Positions 56,869-64,000 of a DNA stretch of 64,000 nucleotides are shown in pieces (the first letter of the stretch is position 1; each line of letters starts with the position of its first letter). Both the position numbers and the translations under genes were made by a program. The stretch is from Nocardioidaceae bacterium (GTDB taxonomy: Bacteria; Actinomycetota; Actinomycetes; Propionibacteriales; Nocardioidaceae), in the NCBI GenBank assembly GCA_030655315.1, contig JAURVT010000049.1:186001-250000 (forward strand), read 5' to 3'. The notes under the pieces are model-generated. The model was not told where the DNA came from. It searched no databases and saw only the letters and a list, made by a program, of their open reading frames with translations.

Positions 56869-57290
56869 GCGGCGGGCTCCTCGAGGAAGTCCGAGAGGAA
56901 CGCGCGCTCGTCCGCGGTGATACGTCGCGGACGCTCCTCGGCGAACAGGAACGGCGTGAGGTCGCTCCAGGCGCGGGTGAAGACCACGCGCTCGCCGTCG
57001 ACGACGTCCACGATCTCGTAGGCCAGCGTGAACGACGCCGCGCGGATGCGGCTCACCCACATCTCGATCCGGATCGGCGCGTCGCGCAGCAGCAGGGGAC
57101 GCAGGAACTCGATGTCGTTGCGCGCCACCACGAGCCCCTCGGACCGCGGCTCGGTGGACGGCGGACCCTCGTGGAGCGCGAACATGTCGACCCGCGCCTC
57201 CTGGAGGTAGTCGACGTAGGTGACGTTGTTGACGTGCCCGAGCACGTCCATGTCGGCCCACCGCATGGGGCACTCGTAGACGTGGCGCAC
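56865..57290 (-). CDS. acyl-CoA thioesterase (hot-dog fold), paralogue
   Basis: 141 residues. MRWADMDVLGHVNNVTYVDYLQEARVDM (about 9-36) contains the catalytic Asp of the same family as the downstream gene. ARNDIEFLRPLLLRDAPIRIEMWV follows. The GTG at 57290 gives a natural family start (MRHVYECPMRW); an ATG at 57344 would add 18 basic residues with no match. It is divergent from an SDR, with a palindrome between them that may control both. Substrate chain length is unknown. Confidence 0.87.
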   Translation of the reverse strand: MRHVYECPMRWADMDVLGHVNNVTYVDYLQEARVDMFALHEGPPSTEPRSEGLVVARNDIEFLRPLLLRDAPIRIEMWVSRIRAASFTLAYEIVDVVDGERVVFTRAWSDLTPFLFAEERPRRITADERAFLSDFLEEPAA

Positions 57291-57355
57291 GCGCCTGATC
57301 CTGCCACGACCGCCGTGCGGGCCCTGCCCGTGCTCGATCCGCATGCGCTACCGTG

Positions 57356-57371
57356 CTAAGCGAGCGCTTAG
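57356..57371. promoter_or_regulatory. CTAAGCGAGCGCTTAG operator
   Basis: A 16-bp inverted repeat CTAAGCG-AG-CGCTTAG just after TACCGT (57349-57354), 23 bases before the SDR start. The site at 63684-63699 matches at 14 of 16 positions, suggesting a shared TetR-type regulator. Confidence 0.65.
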
Positions 57372-57394
57372 TCACCGACCCTGAGGAGTCCTTC

Positions 57395-58153
57395 GTGTCC
57401 GACCAGCCCCGCACCGCCATCGTCACCGGTGCCGCCCGCGGCATCGGTGCCGCCATCGCCCTGCGTCTCGCCGCGGACGGGCACGCCGTCGGCGTGCTCG
57501 ACCTCGACGAGGCCGCGTGCGCCGGCACCGTCGACGCGATCACCGCCGCCGGCGGCCGGGCCCTCGCGGTGGGCGTCGACGTCGCGGACGAGGCGGCCTC
57601 GGCCGCCGCCGTCGAGCGGGTCGCGACCGAGCTGGGCGCGCCGACCGTCCTGGTCAACAACGCCGGCATCACGCGCGACAACCTGCTGTTCAAGATGCCG
57701 GTCGATGACTGGGACCTGGTGATGAACGTGCACCTGCGCGGCGCCTTCCTGATGACGCGGGCGGCCCAGAAGCACATGACCGAGGCCGGTTTCGGCCGCG
57801 TGGTCAACCTGTCGAGCACGTCGGCGCTGGGCAACCGCGGCCAGGTCAACTACTCGGCGGCCAAGGCCGGCGTGCAGGGCTTCACCAAGACCCTCGCCAT
57901 CGAGCTGGGCAAGTTCGGCGTCACCGCCAACGCCATCGCCCCGGGCTTCATCGAGACCGACATGACGGCCGCCACCGCCGAGCGCCTCGGCGTCGACTTC
58001 GAGGACTTCAAGAAGTTCAACGCCGACCAGATCCCGGTCAAGCGCACCGGCAAGCCCGACGACATCGCGCACACCGTCTCGTTCCTGGTGAGCGAGGGCG
58101 CGGGCTTCGTGTCCGGCCAGGTCATCTACGTGGCCGGCGGACCGAGGGACTGA
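57395..58153 (+). CDS. FabG-like short-chain dehydrogenase (3-oxoacyl reductase type)
   Basis: 252 residues. The NAD(P) motif TGAARGIG is at about 11-18, NNAGITRDN is near 85, and the catalytic set Ser (NLSSTSALG), Tyr and Lys (YSAAKAGVQG) is complete. The C-terminal GQVIYVAGGPRD is typical. It reduces or oxidises 3-hydroxy/3-oxoacyl thioesters. GAGGAG precedes the GTG at 57395. The kinase gene begins two bases after the stop, so it is the first gene of an operon with the kinase, lipoprotein and dehydrogenase. Confidence 0.9.
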   Translation: MSDQPRTAIVTGAARGIGAAIALRLAADGHAVGVLDLDEAACAGTVDAITAAGGRALAVGVDVADEAASAAAVERVATELGAPTVLVNNAGITRDNLLFKMPVDDWDLVMNVHLRGAFLMTRAAQKHMTEAGFGRVVNLSSTSALGNRGQVNYSAAKAGVQGFTKTLAIELGKFGVTANAIAPGFIETDMTAATAERLGVDFEDFKKFNADQIPVKRTGKPDDIAHTVSFLVSEGAGFVSGQVIYVAGGPRD

Positions 58154-58154
58154 C

Positions 58155-59183
58155 ATGGCGGGCGACACCCCCGGCCTGGACCTGGCGGCCCTGCGGTCCC
58201 ACCTGGACGAGCACGCCCCCGGGCTGGTGACCGGCGAGCTGACCGCCGAGGTGATCGCCGGCGGCCGGTCCAACCTCACCTACCGGGTGGGCGACGGCAC
58301 GCGGCGCCTCGTCGTGCGTCGTCCGCCGCTCGGCCACGTGCTGGCGAGCGCCCACGACATGGCCCGTGAGCACCGGGTGATGTCCGCGCTCGCCGGCACC
58401 GCCGTGCCCGTCCCCGCGACCCACCTGCTCTGCCAGGACGACGCGGTGCTGGGCGCGCCGTTCTACGTGATGGACGAGGCGCCGGGCACCGCGTACCGCC
58501 GGGCCACCGAGCTCGCGCCCCTGGGCGCCGACCGCACGCGCGCGATCGGCGAGCGGCTGGTCGACACCCTGGCCACCCTGCACGCCGTCGACCCCGCCGA
58601 GGTCGGGCTGGCCGACTTCGGGCGACCCGAGGGATACCTCGAGCGCCAGGTGCGCACCTGGAAGCGTCAGCTCGACGCCTCGCACACCCGGGACGTCGAC
58701 GGGGCCGCCGAGCTGCACGGCTGGCTCGAGGCGCACGTGCCCACCTCGCCTCCCCCGGCGATCGTGCACGGCGACTACCGCCTCGACAACGTCCTCGTCG
58801 ACGACGGCGACCGGGTCACCGCCGTGCTCGACTGGGAGATGGCGACGCTCGGCGACCCGGTCACCGATGTCGCGCTGATGGTCGCCTACCAGGAGATGGC
58901 CGCCCAGGACACCGCCGGCGCGGTCACCGACGCCGCGCGGGCCGACGGCTACCCGAGCGTCGACGACGTGCTGCAGCGCTACGCCACCACGAGCGGCCGC
59001 GACCTGTCCGACCTCGGCTTCTACCTGGCCCTGGCCCACTTCAAGCTCGCGGTGATCCTCGAGGGGATCCACTTCCGGTTCGTCAACGGCCAGACCGTGG
59101 GCGAGGGCTTCGACACCATCGGCGCCATGGTCCCGTCGCTCGTCCGGGCCGGTCTGGCCGCCCGCACCGACTCCGGTCGATGA
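58155..59183 (+). CDS. APH-family phosphotransferase, ACAD10/11-type kinase domain
   Basis: 342 residues. Aminoglycoside-phosphotransferase fold with the catalytic loop HGDYRLDN at 205-212 and the metal Asp in LDWEMATLG (Asp226). GGRSNLTYRV near 36 is the nucleotide loop. This type is the N-terminal domain of eukaryotic ACAD10/ACAD11 and resembles LvaA of Pseudomonas. Those kinases phosphorylate the 4-hydroxyl of 4-hydroxyacyl-CoA. An acyl-CoA dehydrogenase of the matching type follows at 59656. The stop overlaps the lipoprotein start by four bases. Confidence 0.88.
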   Translation: MAGDTPGLDLAALRSHLDEHAPGLVTGELTAEVIAGGRSNLTYRVGDGTRRLVVRRPPLGHVLASAHDMAREHRVMSALAGTAVPVPATHLLCQDDAVLGAPFYVMDEAPGTAYRRATELAPLGADRTRAIGERLVDTLATLHAVDPAEVGLADFGRPEGYLERQVRTWKRQLDASHTRDVDGAAELHGWLEAHVPTSPPPAIVHGDYRLDNVLVDDGDRVTAVLDWEMATLGDPVTDVALMVAYQEMAAQDTAGAVTDAARADGYPSVDDVLQRYATTSGRDLSDLGFYLALAHFKLAVILEGIHFRFVNGQTVGEGFDTIGAMVPSLVRAGLAARTDSGR

Positions 59184-59623
59184 GGGCCGTGCTCGGCGTC
59201 GTCGCGTCCCTGGTCGTGGCGACCACCGGGTGCGGCCTCGGCGGGCACGGGGTGGGTGACTCCCAGACGCTGGACGGCGTCGTCTACACCCTGCGCGACG
59301 CCGACTGCACCCGCCTGCCCGCCCGCGGGGACGAGCCCGCGTCCCAGACCTGCACGGTCGGTGTGACCGTCCGCAACGAGGACGAGGCGGACGGCTACGC
59401 CTTCGGCCCGCGCGAGAGCGCCGTCTGGAGCGGAGACGACCACGTCCGCAGCGCGGGCAACACGTTCGCCGACGGCTCGTCCGACGTCGGCGTCGACCTC
59501 GGCGAGACCCGCGAGGCCGTCGTCACCCTGACCGTCCCGCCCGACTTCGACGTCGAGCAGGTCGGGTTCGGGCAGCGCGACACCGAGCAGGTCCGCTTCG
59601 ACGTCCCCGACGTCTACCGCTGA
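59180..59623 (+). CDS. small lipoprotein of unknown function
   Basis: 147 residues. The signal peptide ends in a lipobox VVATTGC, so it should be anchored on the outer membrane face. The mature part is beta-rich and acidic, with two Cys (DADCTRL and SQTCTV) likely to form a disulfide, and looks like an extracellular Ig-like or DUF4352-like domain ([16 protein letters not shown]). It starts within the kinase stop (ATGA), so it is co-translated with an intracellular metabolic enzyme, an odd combination. No function is assigned. Confidence 0.8.
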   Translation: MRAVLGVVASLVVATTGCGLGGHGVGDSQTLDGVVYTLRDADCTRLPARGDEPASQTCTVGVTVRNEDEADGYAFGPRESAVWSGDDHVRSAGNTFADGSSDVGVDLGETREAVVTLTVPPDFDVEQVGFGQRDTEQVRFDVPDVYR

Positions 59624-59655
59624 CACCCACGCCCACCGGCACCCTGGAGGAACAG

Positions 59656-60867
59656 ATGGACTTCGCGTTCGACGCCCGCACCGAGGAGCTCCGCGCCGAG
59701 CTCACCGCGTTCATGCACGACCACGTCCACCCGGCCGAGGCGGTCGCCGCGCAGCAGCTGGCCGAGGCCGACGACCACTGGTCGCCGCCGCCGGTGCTCG
59801 AGGACCTCAAGGCCGAGGCGCGCCGCCGCGGGCTGTGGAACCTGTTCCTGCCCGGCGAGCACGGCGCCGGGCTGACGAACCTGCAGTACGCGCCGCTCGC
59901 CGAGATCACCGGCCGCAGCCCGGCCCTGGCCCCGGCCGCGCTCAACTGCGCCGCGCCCGACACCGGCAACATGGAGGTGCTCGCGATGTTCGGGACCCCC
60001 GAGCAGCGCGAGCGCTGGCTCGATCCGCTGCTCGACGGACGGATCCGCTCGGGGTTCGCGATGACCGAGCCGGCCGTCGCGTCGTCCGACGCCACCAACA
60101 TCGAGACCAGCATCCGCCGCGACGGCGACGACTACGTGATCGACGGCCGCAAGTGGTGGATCACCGGCGCGATGAACCCGAACGCCAGGATCTTCATCGT
60201 CATGGGCAAGACCGACCCCGGTGCCGAGCGGCACCGGCAGCAGTCGATGATCCTCGTCGAGCGCGACACTCCCGGCTTCGCGATCGAGCGCGGCATGCAG
60301 GTCTTCGGGTACGACGACCACGACCACGGCGGCCACGCCGAGCTGTCGTTCACCGACGTGCGCGTGCCCGCGTCGAACCTGATCGGCGGCGAGGGCGACG
60401 GCTTCGCGATCGCGCAGGCGCGGCTCGGCCCGGGCCGCATCCACCACTGCATGCGGTCGCTGGGCATCGCCGAGCGAGCCGTCGAGCTGATGTGTGCGCG
60501 GGCGAGCGAGCGGGTCGCGTTCGGCAAGCCGATCGCGGAGCAGGGCGTGGTGCGCGACTGGATCGCCGAGTCGCGCGTCCGGATCGAGCAGCTGAGGCTT
60601 CTGGTCCTCAAGACCGCCTGGCTGATGGACACCGTGGGCAACAAGGGCGCCCACAGCGAGATCCAGGCGATCAAGATCGCCACCCCGCAGGCCGTCGAGT
60701 GGATCCTGGACAAGGCCATCCAGACTTACGGCGCAGCCGGTCTCAGCCAGGACGCCCCGCTGGCGTCGTGGTTCGCCGGCATCCGCACGCTGCGCTTCGC
60801 CGACGGCCCGGACGAGGTGCACAAGAACGCCCTCGCCAAGGCCGAGATCCGGCGCCAGACCCGCTAG
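59656..60867 (+). CDS. acyl-CoA dehydrogenase, ACAD10/11 type
   Basis: 403 residues. FAD and substrate blocks are [16 protein letters not shown] and [20 protein letters not shown]. The C-terminal catalytic region reads [15 protein letters not shown] (381-395), the ADGPDEVH form typical of ACAD10/ACAD11 and not the usual YEGT. In those proteins a fused kinase phosphorylates 4-hydroxyacyl-CoA and the dehydrogenase domain removes phosphate to give an enoyl-CoA. Here the kinase is the separate protein at 58155. CTGGAGGA precedes the ATG at 59656. Confidence 0.9.
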   Translation: MDFAFDARTEELRAELTAFMHDHVHPAEAVAAQQLAEADDHWSPPPVLEDLKAEARRRGLWNLFLPGEHGAGLTNLQYAPLAEITGRSPALAPAALNCAAPDTGNMEVLAMFGTPEQRERWLDPLLDGRIRSGFAMTEPAVASSDATNIETSIRRDGDDYVIDGRKWWITGAMNPNARIFIVMGKTDPGAERHRQQSMILVERDTPGFAIERGMQVFGYDDHDHGGHAELSFTDVRVPASNLIGGEGDGFAIAQARLGPGRIHHCMRSLGIAERAVELMCARASERVAFGKPIAEQGVVRDWIAESRVRIEQLRLLVLKTAWLMDTVGNKGAHSEIQAIKIATPQAVEWILDKAIQTYGAAGLSQDAPLASWFAGIRTLRFADGPDEVHKNALAKAEIRRQTR

Positions 60868-60893
60868 CGGCCCGGGGACCCGCGTCGGGGCGC

Positions 60894-61664
60894 TCAGCCC
60901 TCGATCCGGCGCTGCAGCTTGTTCATCCCGCCGAGCCAGCGATCGGTGTCGGCGGCGCGCGCCTGCACGTACTGCTCCACCTCGGGGTGGGGCAGGACGA
61001 GGAAGCGGTCGTCGGCGAGCGCGGCGGCCACGGTGTCGGCGACGACGGACGGCGCCACCGCGCCCTCGACGAGGGTGATCTCGCCGGCGCGGCCCGTGGC
61101 CGTCAGCATGTCGGTGGTGACGCCCTGCGGGCACAGGCACTGCACGACGACGCCGCGGTGCGCGTAAGTCGCGCGCAGCCACGACGCGAAGCCCACCGCC
61201 GCGTGCTTGGAGACCGTGTACGGCGCCGAGCCGAGCATCATCAGCAGCCCCGCGGCGGAGGCTGTCGAGACGAACCGGCCGGAGCCGCGCTCGAGCCAGT
61301 CGGGCAGCAGCAGGCGGGACGCGCGGACGTGCGCCATCACGTTGACCTCGAGGGAGAGCGCCCAGTCGTCCTCGGACGCCTCGGGCCCACCGTCGGTGGC
61401 GACGCCCGCGTTGGCGAACCAGACGTCCACCGCGCCGAGGTGACCCCGGGCGGCCTCGACGAGCGCGGTGACGCCCGCCTCGCTCGCGGCGTCGCCCGGC
61501 ACGGCGTGGGCGCCGATCTCGGCGGCGGTGGCCGCGAGCCGGTCGGCGTCGAGGTCGTTGACGACGACGCGCGCCCCGTCCGCGACCATCCGCTCGGCGA
61601 TCGCGCGTCCGATGCCGCCGGCGGCGCCGGTGACGACGACGCCGGCGTCCCGGACGACGCTCAC
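60894..61664 (-). CDS. short-chain dehydrogenase/reductase
   Basis: 256 residues. TGAAGGIG at 10-17 binds the cofactor, FANAGV near 84 replaces the usual NNAG, and the active site has Ser (STASAAG) and Tyr-Lys (YTVSKHA). The C-terminal tail LGGMNKLQRRIEG is longer than in FabG. It is the last gene of a thiolase-SDR-SDR operon; its GTG overlaps the preceding stop by four bases. It is convergent with the acyl-CoA dehydrogenase gene (26 bases). Probably acts on acyl-CoA or alcohol intermediates of the same catabolic route. Confidence 0.87.
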   Translation of the reverse strand: MSVVRDAGVVVTGAAGGIGRAIAERMVADGARVVVNDLDADRLAATAAEIGAHAVPGDAASEAGVTALVEAARGHLGAVDVWFANAGVATDGGPEASEDDWALSLEVNVMAHVRASRLLLPDWLERGSGRFVSTASAAGLLMMLGSAPYTVSKHAAVGFASWLRATYAHRGVVVQCLCPQGVTTDMLTATGRAGEITLVEGAVAPSVVADTVAAALADDRFLVLPHPEVEQYVQARAADTDRWLGGMNKLQRRIEG

Positions 61665-62416
61665 ACGCCGCCCGTCAGCGTGAGGCCACCGTCGGTGACC
61701 AGCACCTGGCCGGTCACCCAGCTCGCCTCGTCGGACAGCAGGTAGGCGGCCGCGGCGGCGACGTCCTCGGGCACGCCCAGGCGCTTGGCGGGGTACTGCT
61801 CGGCCACCTCGGCCTCCTTGCCCTCGTAGAGCGCGGTGGCGAACTGGGTCTTCACCACGGCCGGCGCGACGGCGTTGACGCGCACCGTCGGGCCGAGCTC
61901 GACGGCCAGCTCCTGCGTCACGTGGATGAGCATGGCCTTGGACGCGCCGTACATGCCGATGCCGGGCGCGGGCTTGAGGCCGCCGACCGACGCGACGTTC
62001 AGCACCGAGCCGCCGTGCTCGGACATCCAGGCGCGCCACGCGTGCTGGGTCCACGCGAGCGCGGCGAGCACGTTGACCTTGACGATCTTCTCCGCGGCAC
62101 CGAGGTCGATGTCGATCATCGGGCCGTAGGCGGGGTTGATGCCCGTGTTGTTGACGAGGTGGTCCAGCGAGCCGAAGGTCTCGATGGTGCGGGCCACGGC
62201 CTCGGCCTGGTGGTCGGGGTCGTCGGCCTTGCCCGCGACGGCGAGGGCCTTCTCGGGCCCGCCCAGCGTCGCGACGGCCTCCTCGAGCGCCTCGACCTTG
62301 CGCGCGGTGATGCACACCCGCGCACCCTCGTCGACGAGCCGCTGCGCGATGCCCAGCCCGATGCCCCTGCTCGCGCCGGTGATGATCGCCGTGCGGCCCT
62401 CGAAGCGTCCGCTCAC
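61661..62416 (-). CDS. short-chain dehydrogenase/reductase
   Basis: 251 residues. TGASRGIG at 12-19, HLVNNTGINP near 87, and the active site Ser (NVASVGG), Tyr and Lys (YGASKAMLIH) are present. The C-terminal VTGQVLVTDGG is standard. It is FabG-like and likely NAD(P)-dependent on 3-hydroxyacyl intermediates. The GTG at 62416 overlaps the thiolase stop (GTGA), and its own stop overlaps the next SDR start, so the three proteins are translationally coupled. Confidence 0.9.
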   Translation of the reverse strand: MSGRFEGRTAIITGASRGIGLGIAQRLVDEGARVCITARKVEALEEAVATLGGPEKALAVAGKADDPDHQAEAVARTIETFGSLDHLVNNTGINPAYGPMIDIDLGAAEKIVKVNVLAALAWTQHAWRAWMSEHGGSVLNVASVGGLKPAPGIGMYGASKAMLIHVTQELAVELGPTVRVNAVAPAVVKTQFATALYEGKEAEVAEQYPAKRLGVPEDVAAAAAYLLSDEASWVTGQVLVTDGGLTLTGGV

Positions 62417-63636
62417 GAGAGGCGCTCGATGATCATGGCCATGCCCTGGCCGCCGCCGACGCACATGGTCTCGAGGCCGAACTGCTTGTCGTGGGTCTGC
62501 AGCGAGTTGATCAGCGTGCTGGTGATCCGTGCGCCCGTCATGCCGAACGGGTGGCCCACGGCGATCGCACCGCCGTTGACGTTGAGCGTGTCCATGTCGA
62601 CGCCGAGGTCGCGGGCGCTGGGCAGCACCTGCGCCGCGAACGCCTCGTTGATCTCGACCAGGTCGATGTCGCCGATGCTCATGCCCGCGCGCGACAGCGC
62701 CTGGCGGGAGGCCTCCACGGGGCCGTAGCCCATGATCTCGGGCGACAGGCCGGTGACGCCGGTGGACACGATCCGGGCCAGCGGGGTGAGCCCGAGCTCG
62801 GCGGCGCGGGTGTCGCTCATGATGACGAGCGCCGCGGCGCCGTCGTTGAGCGCGCAGCAGTTGCCCGCGGTGACGGTCCCGTCGGGGCGGAAGACCGGCT
62901 TGAGTCCCTGCACGGCCTCCAACGTGACGCCGGCGCGGGGGCCGTCGTCGGCGTCGACGACGGTGCCGTCGGGGAGCGTGACGGGGGTGATGTCGCGGGC
63001 CCAGAAGCCGTCGGCGATCGCCTTCTCGGCGAGGTTCTGGCTGCGGACGCCGAACACGTCCTGGTCCTCGCGGGTCACGCCCTTGAGCTCGGCGAGGTTC
63101 TCCGCGGTCTGGCCCATCGCGATGTACGCGTCGGGCAGGACGCCGTCCTCGCGCGGGTCGTGCCAGGTGCCGCCGTTCTCGGCACGGTCCTGGGTGCGCA
63201 GGATCGCGTCGTCGAAGATCGGGTTGGCCGTCTGCTGGCCGGGGATCACGTCGCTGTTTCCCGTGATGAAGCGGCTGACGGTCTCGACGCCGGCCGACAC
63301 GTACACGTCGCCCTCGCCGGCCTTGATCGCGTGGAAGGCCATCCGGGTGGTCTGCAGGCTCGAGGAGCAGTAGCGCGTGATCGTCGCGCCCGGCACGTCG
63401 TCGAGGCCGAGCAGCACGGTGACGATGCGGGCGAGGTTGTTGCCCTGCTCGCCGCCGGGGAGGCCGCAGCCGAGCAGGAGGTCCTCGACCTCGTGCGGGT
63501 CGAGCGCGGGGACCTTGTCGAGCGCCGCCTGCACCATCTGCGCGGCGAGGTCGTCAGGACGCATGTCCTTGAGCGACCCCTTGAAGGCGCGGCCGATGGG
63601 CGAACGGGCGGTGGAGACGATGACTGCCTCGGGCAT
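62413..63636 (-). CDS. acetyl-CoA C-acetyltransferase (thiolase)
   Basis: 407 residues. The nucleophile is Cys90 (TRYCSSSLQ). The His of the oxyanion site is in GGAIAVGHPFGMTGAR, and the second catalytic Cys is in TMCVGGGQGMA near the C-terminus. Thiolases cleave 3-oxoacyl-CoA to acetyl-CoA plus a shortened acyl-CoA. It is the first gene of a three-gene operon. GGAAGG precedes the ATG at 63636. A palindrome at 63684-63699 lies in the promoter region shared with the divergent TetR gene. Confidence 0.94.
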   Translation of the reverse strand: MPEAVIVSTARSPIGRAFKGSLKDMRPDDLAAQMVQAALDKVPALDPHEVEDLLLGCGLPGGEQGNNLARIVTVLLGLDDVPGATITRYCSSSLQTTRMAFHAIKAGEGDVYVSAGVETVSRFITGNSDVIPGQQTANPIFDDAILRTQDRAENGGTWHDPREDGVLPDAYIAMGQTAENLAELKGVTREDQDVFGVRSQNLAEKAIADGFWARDITPVTLPDGTVVDADDGPRAGVTLEAVQGLKPVFRPDGTVTAGNCCALNDGAAALVIMSDTRAAELGLTPLARIVSTGVTGLSPEIMGYGPVEASRQALSRAGMSIGDIDLVEINEAFAAQVLPSARDLGVDMDTLNVNGGAIAVGHPFGMTGARITSTLINSLQTHDKQFGLETMCVGGGQGMAMIIERLS

Positions 63637-63683
63637 GGGGACCTTCCGTGGAGGTGAGTCGCAGGGTGCGCCGACGGTGCTGA

Positions 63684-63699
63684 CTGAGCGCTTGCTTAG
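63684..63699. promoter_or_regulatory. CTGAGCGCTTGCTTAG operator
   Basis: Read on the minus strand it is CTAAGCAAGCGCTCAG, 14 of 16 identical to the palindrome at 57356-57371. It lies 48 bases before the thiolase start and 68 bases before the TetR start, and is the natural site for that TetR protein. Confidence 0.65.
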
Positions 63700-63767
63700 C
63701 ATGCAATCCGTCCCCCATGCTGTCAACGCGAGGCACCACCGGACCCCCGACCGACCCAGGAGGCGTC

Positions 63768-64000
63768 ATGACCCAGCTCACCCCGCGCCACCGGCTCGTC
63801 CGGGCCGCCGTGGAGGCGTTCGCCGAGAAGGGCTTCCACGCCACCACCACGCGCGACATCGCCTCGCGCGCCGGCATGAGCCCCGCCGCGCTCTACGTCC
63901 ACCACCCGTCCAAGGAGGGCCTGCTCTACGAACTCTCCCGCGACGGCCACCTCGCGGCGCTCGACGTCGTGCGGCGCGCGGTCGACGGCAGCGACGTGCC
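63768..64000 (+). CDS. TetR-family regulator, 3' end beyond the window
   Basis: Only the first 77 codons are present. The helix-turn-helix is clear at about 10-55: AAVEAFAEKGFHATTTRDIA followed by SPAALYVHHPSKEGLLYEL, the standard TetR N-domain. AGGAGG lies six bases before the ATG at 63768. It is divergent from the thiolase operon. Such TetR proteins next to beta-oxidation genes usually respond to acyl-CoA; the ligand domain is not visible here. Confidence 0.92.
   Translation, partial: MTQLTPRHRLVRAAVEAFAEKGFHATTTRDIASRAGMSPAALYVHHPSKEGLLYELSRDGHLAALDVVRRAVDGSDV

Overview
The window is about 72% GC chromosomal DNA with strong third-codon GC, many GTG starts and gene families typical of Actinobacteria: a WhiB3-type regulator, the glnE-glnA2 pair, Ku with a stand-alone LigD polymerase domain, a WS/DGAT acyltransferase, a DesA3-type desaturase with its reductase, GlbO, and a 13E12/DUF222 HNH gene. 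Gene content resembles the Nocardioidaceae (Nocardioides/Aeromicrobium), but that is inference from families and not from a marker gene. No phage, plasmid, IS element or CRISPR array was seen. I count 65 protein genes, of which two are cut by the window edges, plus one tRNA-Asn. Coding density is high and the only gap over 300 bases is 2005-2365.

Layout. 1-4838: a partial HSL-type hydrolase divergent from a WS/DGAT wax-ester/triacylglycerol synthase; a gap filled with palindromic repeats; the LysG/LysE regulator-exporter pair; a DMT transporter. 4896-14135: three enzymes (CitE-type lyase, acyl-CoA dehydrogenase, MaoC hydratase) that match the lower half of the ethylmalonyl-CoA pathway, interrupted by a nucleotidyltransferase, a stress protein, a LacI/MFS divergent pair with a clear operator, a VOC protein, DUF2332 and a phosphatase. 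14157-23273: PHP protein, sulfatase, lipoprotein hydrolase, HAD hydrolase, MatC-type permease, a diguanylate cyclase, and a hydrolase-SDR pair (to 24046). 24094-28947: orphan ParA, L,D-transpeptidase-like protein, dnaG, and an unusual sigma-70 factor. 29022-31905: tRNA-Asn, DUF72, the HNH gene and its disturbed neighbour. 31993-38168: AEC permease, secreted M28 peptidase, Ku/LigD-pol, and an epimerase/TetR divergent pair with strong operators.

38324-45623 is a membrane-lipid block. A reductase-desaturase operon is followed by a translationally coupled FAD oxidoreductase - DUF1365 - cyclopropane/methyl-fatty-acid synthase operon. It ends next to a MerR-type regulator with the exact W-x9-EH signature of the B12 photoreceptor CarH, divergent from a WhiB3-like gene. 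45637-56373 holds nitrogen regulation (glnE, glnA2), nadE, two small envelope proteins, amidase-GNAT, and MscS-GlbO. 56440-64000 is an acyl-CoA catabolic island: two thioesterases, an SDR, a kinase plus acyl-CoA dehydrogenase that together look like a split ACAD11, then a convergent SDR-SDR-thiolase operon and a TetR regulator. Two near-identical palindromes in front of the SDR and the thiolase suggest one shared regulator.

Two themes cut across the window. Many genes have a TANNNT hexamer exactly 6-7 nt before the start codon, as expected for leaderless transcripts. Several intergenic spaces hold long palindromes of different families, and one family recurs at two loci 50 kb apart.
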